DNA of 64,000 nucleotides, from contig NZ_CP121451.1 in the NCBI RefSeq assembly GCF_029689945.1, forward strand, positions 4,464,001 through 4,528,000, in the 5' to 3' direction. Shown one piece after another: positions 58,179-64,000 of this stretch; position 1 is the stretch's first letter; every line of letters starts with the position of its first letter. This stretch comes from Paenibacillus amylolyticus (GTDB lineage Bacteria > Bacillota > Bacilli > Paenibacillales > Paenibacillaceae). A model generated the notes under the pieces. The model had not been told where the DNA came from. It saw only the letters and a list, made by a program, of their open reading frames with translations, and made no database searches. Both the position numbers and the translations under genes were made by a program.

Positions 58179-59915
58179 ATGCAAATGGCTTCCCTATACA
58201 TTCAACTGCAGCAGCATGATCTGCTTCAGCTCACATCATTGCAGGAAACCAATCACCATAATACATCAACCACGAGCAAGGATACCAATGAATATACACT
58301 GCTTATTGCTCTGAATCATGGGATTCGGCTGTTAACGAACAACATTTCCCAAGATCTGAGCCAAGGCTGTTGTATTCTGCTCCCTACTCAGCAATCTTAC
58401 ATTCTTCTAACGACAAAAGAGCAAGCGGATGTAGCGCGGTTTACATTTCTCGCCTTTCAAGTAGATAAGTCGAATCTGCTCCCATCCTGCCCTCCTCTTA
58501 TGCGGGGCTTACCATACAGGCTGCCTCTTTCAACTATAAAACTTGTGTTGGCAGGCGAGGACTGGTTTTCTCCGTCTCCTTTGCAATCAAACAAGCAAAA
58601 TCGGTTGCACGAGAAACATACGTCTGCGCATCAATCAAAATTAGCAGTTACTCAGGCTCGGCTGCAACTGATACTCGGCCTGATGAATCAGCTTGAAAAC
58701 GTTCCTCCCCCGATGCAAAAAGATCAATCGGTACAGCGTACAGTCAGTTATATGGAGCAGCACTACAACGAAGATCTGACTGTAGATTTCTTGGCCGAAA
58801 TGGCTGGGATGGTTCGATGGCAATATAGCAAATTGTTTAAAGTGATGACTGGCAAGAAGCCGACGGACTATCTCGCAGAACTTAGGGTCCAGCAAGCTAA
58901 AAGGCTTCTGTCCAGTTCTACCGAGACCTTGCGTGAAATATCCCGACAAGTCGGTTATAAGGATGAGTATTATTTCAGTCGGCGCTTTCACCAGCTTACA
59001 GGACACCCCCCACGGGAATATGCCAATATGCTAAGACGTACCAGGCAAAGAACGATCACTGATTCCCTCGGCAGGCAGATTTCCCTTCCTGATGCGGCTA
59101 TGCGTATTGTGGCCACAGGTACCAATACCCTTGGTGAGTTGCTTACGATCGGTATCCGACCAGTCGGCGCGGGTATAACTACAATGAAATCACAAGTCAT
59201 ATATCGAAACAAACTGCAGCACATGCCGGACATTGGACTGCAAGGTTCACCGGAGCAAGTCTCCTTACTCAAGCCCGATCTTATACTGCTTGGCAACTAT
59301 AGTGAGCAGCAGTTACCTCAATTGGACGCCATTGCGCCTACGATCGTCTATCGCGAAGCAACCAGCACTTTTGAGCGTCTTCGTTATATTGCAGATCTGT
59401 TCGGTCGAAACAGAGCGGCCGAGAAATGGATCGACCGCTATGAGGAGAGTGTCAGGGGGATACGGCGACAATTGGCAGATGATTATATTGCAGGAGAACG
59501 AGCGACAGTCTATCTGGTGCTAGGTAAGAACATATATGTTATGGGACAGACGGGATTTGCTGCTACGGTGTATGAATCACTCGGCTTTCGCCCGACCGAA
59601 TCCGTATATCAACTGATCATTAATGGTAGACCTTGGATACATATCCATGAGGACAAAATCAGTCAATACGCTGGGGACCGAAACTTCGTGATGGTACCTC
59701 AGGAGGAGATGAATGTAAACATCTCTTCTCCACTTCAAAGCTTGGTTGGAGAATTGACACACGGTAAGTTACGTAATATACATAATTTGCATATCGTAGA
59801 AGCTGTGTGGAATTACGATGATCCCCTTACCAGGGAGAGGTTATTGACAGTCCTTCCCTCTATTTTTGCTAAGGATAGACTGGCTCTTGTACCAGCAATT
59901 GATAATAAACCGTGA
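58179..59915 (+). CDS. btr: Btr-like AraC regulator fused to a siderophore-binding domain
   Basis: 578 residues from the ATG at 58179 (GGAG at 9 bases). An N-terminal cupin-like region (about 1-150) is followed by the AraC double helix-turn-helix (about 190-290, VDFLAEMAGMVRWQYSKLFK and YKDEYYFSRRFHQLTGHPPR). Residues 300-578 form a FeuA-like periplasmic-binding fold (TLGELLTIGIRPVGAGITTM and QGSPEQVSLLKPDLILLGNY). This is the architecture of B. subtilis Btr, which senses bacillibactin in the cytoplasm and activates its uptake genes. The adjacent lipoprotein gene is the likely target. Which siderophore it binds is unknown. Confidence 0.88.
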   Translation: MQMASLYIQLQQHDLLQLTSLQETNHHNTSTTSKDTNEYTLLIALNHGIRLLTNNISQDLSQGCCILLPTQQSYILLTTKEQADVARFTFLAFQVDKSNLLPSCPPLMRGLPYRLPLSTIKLVLAGEDWFSPSPLQSNKQNRLHEKHTSAHQSKLAVTQARLQLILGLMNQLENVPPPMQKDQSVQRTVSYMEQHYNEDLTVDFLAEMAGMVRWQYSKLFKVMTGKKPTDYLAELRVQQAKRLLSSSTETLREISRQVGYKDEYYFSRRFHQLTGHPPREYANMLRRTRQRTITDSLGRQISLPDAAMRIVATGTNTLGELLTIGIRPVGAGITTMKSQVIYRNKLQHMPDIGLQGSPEQVSLLKPDLILLGNYSEQQLPQLDAIAPTIVYREATSTFERLRYIADLFGRNRAAEKWIDRYEESVRGIRRQLADDYIAGERATVYLVLGKNIYVMGQTGFAATVYESLGFRPTESVYQLIINGRPWIHIHEDKISQYAGDRNFVMVPQEEMNVNISSPLQSLVGELTHGKLRNIHNLHIVEAVWNYDDPLTRERLLTVLPSIFAKDRLALVPAIDNKP

Positions 59916-59971
59916 AGAAGAACTCTATTCCGTACTGAAAATCCGACTAGGTTTACCAATACAACAAGCAG

Positions 59972-60010
59972 GGATGTCCCACAAGTCATACGAATTGTGG
60001 AGGACATCCC
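59972..60010 (+). terminator. Hairpin after the Btr-like gene
   Basis: AGGGATGTCC pairs with GGACATCCCT across about 19 bases, with an inner CACAA/TTGTG stem. It follows the Btr-like stop at 59915 by about 60 bases. The downstream T-content is low, so it is a weak terminator or a structured 3' end. Confidence 0.5.
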
Positions 60011-60028
60011 TACTTCATGTTATTTGGT

Positions 60029-60175
60029 GCTAATGAATCTGACACACGCTATTCGCTCACATTGGGCCAGTTGCGAAATCTAACGAATCACAGAGAAGTT
60101 ATTTCGACTATTCACTGGATTTATTAGATGGTGGCACCGTTTTGTGATGGAATAGCGTTACTCAGATTCGTTAAA
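60029..60175. repeat. About 145-bp intergenic element with imperfect inverted ends
   Basis: The outer arms 60031-60054 and 60150-60173 match in 20 of 24 positions as an inverted repeat (TAAYGAATCTGA then ACGCTATTC). Nested inner pairs are CCAGT/ACTGG and CGAAAT/ATTTCG. The stretch has no gene. The TAACGAATC and AACGCTATT style resembles dispersed non-coding repeats I recall from Paenibacillus chromosomes, but no second copy was found in this window. It may be a MITE or a structured RNA. Confidence 0.5.
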
Positions 60176-60239
60176 TTTGGTATACAGTTGATAATTAGCC
60201 TTTTAAGGTGCTGGAGATTCGTTAGCGCTTGGAGAGATA

Positions 60240-60260
60240 GGCCACTCCTTTGGAGTGGCC
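60240..60260. terminator. Hairpin downstream of the panE-type gene
   Basis: GGCCACTCC (60240-60248) pairs perfectly with GGAGTGGCC (60252-60260) around TTT. It is about 30 bases past the stop of the minus-strand reductase gene. No long T-run follows on that strand. Confidence 0.55.
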
Positions 60261-60291
60261 CCTTAGTGTACCTTTAGTATAAATATATGAA

Positions 60292-61326
60292 TTATTTACG
60301 TGTGCTTAATAGTTCTTCAAAAGCTTTAATATTTGTATCAAAATGAGGAACCGTTTGTGTTTCTTCAGCAGATTTGACCAGTTTTACAACTAAATCATTA
60401 TAAGGTGTCGCAATTCCGGTGCCTTCTGCTTTGCTTGAGACGACTCCGTTAATATAGTCAATTTCCGTTTTGCGATTTTTCTCCAGATCTTGAAGCATGC
60501 TTGCTTTGAGCAGTCTGGATGGCTCCATTACATAACGTAATGTTTTCACCCGTTCAAGGATATCATCTTCGCTGTTCAGTTCGAGTGAGGCGATGTCGAA
60601 TCCATTCATTTTAACCAAAGTGACTCCATTGGCACGAGCAACTTTAATCGTCTCGTCCGCAATATGAGCTGCACTCACAATGCCGGCTTCATGATCCATA
60701 ATGTCCCCATATTCCCCATTCAATGCAGCAGACAACCCACTGAATGCATTGTTAATCAACAATTTGGACCATTTGGTTCCAACCAGATTATCCGAAATAT
60801 GTGTTCCACCCACAAGGTCCAACACCGATTTCACGCGTTGAATTCGTTCGGTCATTTCACCATTTAATTCGCCAATCTGAAAAGCATACTGCTTAAATTG
60901 CGTATACTCAGTTGTGAGACTGGATACACCTGGTTCAATAAACGTAGCGCCAAACTCAACGGAGCCTGCAACGACGCGCTGTTCACCCACGATGGACGCC
61001 ACTTTCTCTTCCGGAATCCCGTTCTGCAAGGAACACACGATACTGTCTTCGTTCAAGAATGGAAGTAATTCCTGAAGAATGGAATCGTTATACAGCTGTT
61101 TGGTTAAAAGCAAAACAAGGTCATATTGTCCTGATTTCTGCTCAGGTGTAATGGCTTTTACTTTTGCCTGAAACTCCGTGGTCCCCGTTACTTTAGCTCC
61201 CGTTTGATTTAAAGCTTCTACATGCTCCTGATATGCATCAATTAACTCGACGTCCATTCCGCCATCCGCAAGATACGCACCTACGATGGTTCCCAGAGAT
61301 CCTGCTCCTACAATTGCAATTCTCAT
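60292..61326 (-). CDS. panE: 2-dehydropantoate 2-reductase-family (PanE/ApbA) NADPH oxidoreductase
   Basis: 344 residues from the ATG at 61326 with AAGGAGG about 9 bases upstream. The Rossmann start is MRIAIVGAGSLGTIVGAYLA, and GTKWSKLLINNAFSGLSAAL contains the catalytic lysine of the ketopantoate reductase fold; TEIDYINGVV is the C-terminal signature. Classical PanE makes pantoate for coenzyme A. Here it is paired with an acetoacetate decarboxylase-like gene 14 bp upstream and no panB/panC, so a different keto-acid substrate is possible. Confidence 0.85.
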   Translation of the reverse strand: MRIAIVGAGSLGTIVGAYLADGGMDVELIDAYQEHVEALNQTGAKVTGTTEFQAKVKAITPEQKSGQYDLVLLLTKQLYNDSILQELLPFLNEDSIVCSLQNGIPEEKVASIVGEQRVVAGSVEFGATFIEPGVSSLTTEYTQFKQYAFQIGELNGEMTERIQRVKSVLDLVGGTHISDNLVGTKWSKLLINNAFSGLSAALNGEYGDIMDHEAGIVSAAHIADETIKVARANGVTLVKMNGFDIASLELNSEDDILERVKTLRYVMEPSRLLKASMLQDLEKNRKTEIDYINGVVSSKAEGTGIATPYNDLVVKLVKSAEETQTVPHFDTNIKAFEELLSTRK

Positions 61327-61340
61327 TATATTGTTCCTCC

Positions 61341-62087
61341 TTATTTCTCTTCCAGGTAGTTGTATACAGGTTGTGCTGCGTTCAAGGTTAAGTTGGTAAG
61401 AATATGAGAAGCGGACACTAATTCCAACACAGGCAGATCTGCAAGAGGTGCCAATGCGTGTTCGAACAGTTGCAAACGGGCAGGTCCTGTCCACGCCTCT
61501 TTTACTTCGATGTCCGTAATCTGAGTTCGGATCAGATCACATATTCTTAAATTCCCGGTATAGTCGGTAGCCATCTTGATCATAAAATTAGGACGGCATA
61601 TTTCGCGTTTGGCGAGTTCCTTATCCATCTCCACATGTTTATAGCCCATTGTTGCCGTGGCTACACGCAGCGTTCCATAATCAAGTGTGCCGACAAGCGT
61701 ATCTGAATCGGTATACAACTTGGGTGCACCGAGCTTTTTCGGATAGGCGGTGAGCTCTCGACCACTTGCAATCGCGGGGAAATTGTCTACATACATTGAA
61801 TGCACATAATCGCCTTGCTCCCCATTGAATTGTACAGGGATAACTTGTCCGGCTTCTGTATAGGCACCAAGTCCAGAAACATCCGGCATCCACATCACTT
61901 CGAATTTAACCAAAGGGTCGGTAATTTCTAAAGGTTCTGGTACAGCTGCCCGCAGCGCTTTTTCATCCGTTCGGTAGATAATATTCAAGTATTCACGATT
62001 CACGAATTTGTACGGTGGCATTGGGTATGCCGGAGCCGTTAGGGGTGTATTCAGATTTTTAGCTATGTTATTCACATCGATTTTCAT
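61341..62087 (-). CDS. adc: Acetoacetate decarboxylase-family protein
   Basis: 248 residues from the ATG at 62087 (AGGTAGG upstream; a GTG at 62096 is an alternative). The Schiff-base lysine region is SGRELTAYPKKLGAPKLYTD, as in acetoacetate decarboxylase, and the hydrophobic pocket strand is YKFVNREYLNIIYRTD. The family includes true Adc (acetoacetate to acetone and CO2) and relatives acting on other beta-keto acids. It is the first gene of a two-gene operon with the PanE-like reductase and is divergent from a LysR regulator. Confidence 0.88.
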   Translation of the reverse strand: MKIDVNNIAKNLNTPLTAPAYPMPPYKFVNREYLNIIYRTDEKALRAAVPEPLEITDPLVKFEVMWMPDVSGLGAYTEAGQVIPVQFNGEQGDYVHSMYVDNFPAIASGRELTAYPKKLGAPKLYTDSDTLVGTLDYGTLRVATATMGYKHVEMDKELAKREICRPNFMIKMATDYTGNLRICDLIRTQITDIEVKEAWTGPARLQLFEHALAPLADLPVLELVSASHILTNLTLNAAQPVYNYLEEK

Positions 62088-62117
62088 CAAAGACACCTAC
62101 CTTATACATTTTGGTTC

Positions 62118-62308
62118 TATCTAAGTTAAACTCAAGATTATTTACACTGACACTACGATGACAGAACAACCTTCCAATCGCTGTTATCCCCAGATTTTTC
62201 GATTCCCTTTCTAAAGGGGAAAATCCGGGGATAAAGGCGAGCGCTTCGCTTTTTCAGGTTTTTTCTGCCCTCTTCGTTATTGTGTAAATGAGTAGTTCAA
62301 CTTATATA
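62118..62308. repeat. MITE-like element with terminal inverted repeats and internal hairpin
   Basis: Imperfect ends of about 30 bp (62118-62147 and 62282-62308; TATMTAAGTTRAACT and ATTTACAC elements) face inward over 190 bp. Inside is a strong stem: TTATCCCC pairs with GGGGATAA, then GATTTT with AAAATC, then CCCTTT with AAGGGG (about 62182-62234), followed by a small GCGA...TCGC hairpin and a T-run. It has no coding frame. It sits in the adc/LysR intergenic region, where it may affect both promoters. I recall similar dispersed sequences in Paenibacillus, unverified. Confidence 0.55.
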
Positions 62309-62434
62309 GCAGGTTTTTGGTATTTAAAATTTGAACTATATCTCGTAAAAAAATTCTACATCAATATTTAAATTTAATATAATACATAATAAGTACTATA
62401 TATATTTATCAGAATAAATAAGGAGTGCGCGTGA

Positions 62435-63322
62435 ATGGAATTGCTTCAGCTCAAATATTTTCAGACCGTTGCCTACACCGAACATATCTCCAAGGCAGCT
62501 GCACAATTGAATATTGCTCAACCCTCTCTAAGCTTGACGATTAAAAGACTTGAGGATGAACTGGGTACTCCCTTATTTCACAGGAGAGGACGAAACATTC
62601 AATTAAATGCCTCAGGTGCAATTCTATTGAAACACGTAAACCGAATTTTTATTGAAATTGAAAATGCAGAGATGGAGATTAAAGCGGAGGAACATCATAT
62701 ATCCAATACGATCAGGATCTCCATTACGAATACGCGATTTCTCACCGGCCTCATTAGTGACTACATCAACAGTTCCCCCGAAACTAAGCTTCATCAGGGC
62801 ATTGGGACCCGCAGTGAAATTATTACAGGCTTGAAGAAAGGCGACATGCATCTGGGTATTACGGGGCATCCGATTCTGGATGAGGAGATAGAGAGTGTTG
62901 TCCTGGTCGAGGAGGATATTGTCTTGGTGGTGCCCAGAAATCATGCATATGGCGGAGAGACAAGCATTTCATTACATGTTGTTGCAAGTGAGCCCTTTAT
63001 TTCCCTTGCGGACAATAAGGAGTACAGTCGATTTACCACCATGCTCTGTGAAAAGGCTGGCTTCCTGCCTAATCTTGCATTCGAAGTTGATTCTCATACT
63101 CTGCTCGAAATTATCAGGCTTGATCAGGGTGTTGCGTTACTTCCTATCTCCGTATGTAGAGCACTCGGGTTAAGTTATGTGAAAATTGCTGACGATTCAG
63201 CAGTATATCCAATTAGCCTATCCTGGGTCAAACAGAAATGGTTATCTCCTTCAACTAAAGAATTTCTTGATTTTATTACGTCGTACTATGCAGAAAATGC
63301 AGGCTTATATAAGGTGGAATAG
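62435..63322 (+). CDS. LysR-family transcriptional regulator
   Basis: 295 residues. The N-terminal winged helix-turn-helix is LQLKYFQTVAYTEHISKAAA to LSLTIKRLEDELGTPLFHRR, and the rest is the periplasmic-binding-like effector domain (about 90-290). The ATG at 62435 has AAGGAG 9 bases upstream. Divergence from the adc-panE pair is the usual LysR arrangement, so it probably controls that operon. The ligand is unknown. Confidence 0.92.
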   Translation: MELLQLKYFQTVAYTEHISKAAAQLNIAQPSLSLTIKRLEDELGTPLFHRRGRNIQLNASGAILLKHVNRIFIEIENAEMEIKAEEHHISNTIRISITNTRFLTGLISDYINSSPETKLHQGIGTRSEIITGLKKGDMHLGITGHPILDEEIESVVLVEEDIVLVVPRNHAYGGETSISLHVVASEPFISLADNKEYSRFTTMLCEKAGFLPNLAFEVDSHTLLEIIRLDQGVALLPISVCRALGLSYVKIADDSAVYPISLSWVKQKWLSPSTKEFLDFITSYYAENAGLYKVE

Positions 63323-63359
63323 AGTATCTTGTCCAATGAAAAATGATAAAGATAAAAAC

Positions 63360-63398
63360 AAAGACCATGTTACTCCTGTTGCAGGAGGCATGGTCTTT
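63360..63398. terminator. Bidirectional terminator
   Basis: AAAGACCATG (63360-63369) pairs with CATGGTCTTT (63389-63398), with an inner CTCCTG/CAGGAG stem. It separates the convergent LysR and GH4 genes. Confidence 0.85.
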
Positions 63399-63413
63399 AA
63401 ACGTTATCTACTT

Positions 63414-64000
63414 TTAGCTGTATTGCAGTTTATCCCTATACCAAACGTCCGGAATCATCTCACGCTCCAGTTCCAACAATTCGTGGATGATCCTGTCTGC
63501 ATCACTAATGGAATTCACGAGTGGGTCGGTGAGCATCGCCCTTCTCAGCTTCTCATAGCTCTGTTCCAGCACCGCTTCCACCGTAAGCTCATGGGTATCC
63601 AGTACAAGTTCTTGCATCCCTCGTATCCCACGCGGCATCTCGCCTACATGGAGTGGTTTCACGCCGTCCATATCTACATCGCACAGGAGTTCCAGGAACG
63701 AATCCGCATTCATGTTGGTTACCGCGCCTTGATTGAGCGTATTAATGAAGAACTTTTTGCCCAAGTTCCCCACCATATTTTCAATGATATCGGTCGCATG
63801 GTCCGGTCCAAACGTGTTCATGTAGTCAGCAATCGGGATATTCCCGGCAAGAAAGTCATCCACCTGACGCCACATTTCATCGTGACGCTCATATCTGTCC
63901 TCTGTCTCCCAGATCGATAATGGTGGGATTGTGTCCGCAGTTTTGCCAAGTCCTTGCCAATACCGAACGTATTCCTTCGTATGCGCCGTACAAGTAGGAA
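63414..64000 (-). CDS. GH4-family glycosidase, C-terminal part (partial)
   Basis: An open frame continues to the right edge of the window and ends at 63414, giving about 195 C-terminal residues. LNQGAVTNMNADSFLELLCD, VDMDGVKPLHVGEMPRGIRG and ELTVEAVLEQSYEKLRRAML match the C-terminal domain of GH4 alpha-glucosidases/alpha-galactosidases, which use NAD+ and a divalent metal. The upstream PTCTAHTKEYVRYWQGL is also coding. The NAD-binding N-terminus is outside, so substrate (alpha-glucoside, galactoside or galacturonide) cannot be stated. Confidence 0.8.
   Translation of the reverse strand, partial: PTCTAHTKEYVRYWQGLGKTADTIPPLSIWETEDRYERHDEMWRQVDDFLAGNIPIADYMNTFGPDHATDIIENMVGNLGKKFFINTLNQGAVTNMNADSFLELLCDVDMDGVKPLHVGEMPRGIRGMQELVLDTHELTVEAVLEQSYEKLRRAMLTDPLVNSISDADRIIHELLELEREMIPDVWYRDKLQYS

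Noticed and set aside
60292..61494. Longer N-terminus for the PanE-like protein (extension to 61494)
   Set aside because: The extra 56 residues overlap the adc coding end, are not protein-like, and the Rossmann start MRIAIVGAG at 61326 has its own strong ribosome binding site.

Overview
Organism: the window looks like a chromosomal segment of a spore-forming Gram-positive soil bacterium, most likely Paenibacillus or a close relative. The reasons are AGGAGG-type ribosome binding sites, frequent TTG/GTG starts, an S-layer-homology (SLH) anchored glucanase, paired YesM/YesN regulators beside LplB/YtcP-type sugar permeases, a classical secreted lichenase, a GerAB-type germination permease, Fur boxes, a CcpA cre site and a PyrR attenuator. 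No tRNA, rRNA, CRISPR array, insertion sequence or phage gene was seen. This is inference from gene content; no database search was possible. Layout: 1-5.5 kb holds a VOC-protein tail, a TetR/MATE efflux pair with three operator-like repeats, an alpha/beta hydrolase, and an NCS2 purine permease behind a terminator-bearing leader, then a 42-aa protein. 5.6-18.2 kb is a beta-glucan locus: SLH-GH16-multi-CBM enzyme, two ABC permeases, YesM/YesN sensor-regulator, lipoprotein binding protein and lichenase; an identical 14-base motif sits before both ABC promoters. 18.4-24 kb is small accessory genes and Fur-controlled iron genes. 24-29.3 kb has pdxS/pdxR, a DinG helicase and a DinB-fold protein. 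29.4-38 kb is a second YesMN-LplB-YtcP-binding-protein module with a GH43-type/CBM32 enzyme. 38.2-44 kb is a TetR-controlled sulfonate-type ABC transporter with two permeases and an LLM flavin oxidoreductase. 44.2-54 kb is mixed (AraC regulators, a phosphotransferase, methionine aminopeptidase, acetyltransferase, a GH127 arabinofuranosidase with a divergent AraC, a lone GerAB). 54-57 kb is codBA behind a PyrR-type attenuator. 57-60 kb is a second iron cluster: a siderophore-binding lipoprotein plus a Btr-like AraC/binding-protein fusion. 60.3-63.3 kb is an acetoacetate decarboxylase/ketopantoate-reductase pair with a divergent LysR, and the right edge carries a partial GH4 glycosidase. How the genes work together: two parallel sugar-sensing circuits (membrane kinase, AraC-type response regulator, ABC importer, secreted glycosidase) dominate the left half. 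Iron acquisition is represented by two orphan binding lipoproteins and two AraC regulators under Fur boxes; no siderophore permease or ATPase is present, so those must be elsewhere. Nucleobase salvage appears twice with different transcript-leader control. A general caution: at least 13 single-base frame breaks interrupt otherwise well-conserved genes, mostly in short homopolymers and mostly as one missing base, and restoring one base gives expected family lengths. I read these as sequence or assembly errors rather than real pseudogenes. Affected genes are given as one feature over their full extent. Two intergenic elements (about 60.03-60.17 kb and 62.12-62.31 kb) look like dispersed inverted-repeat elements.
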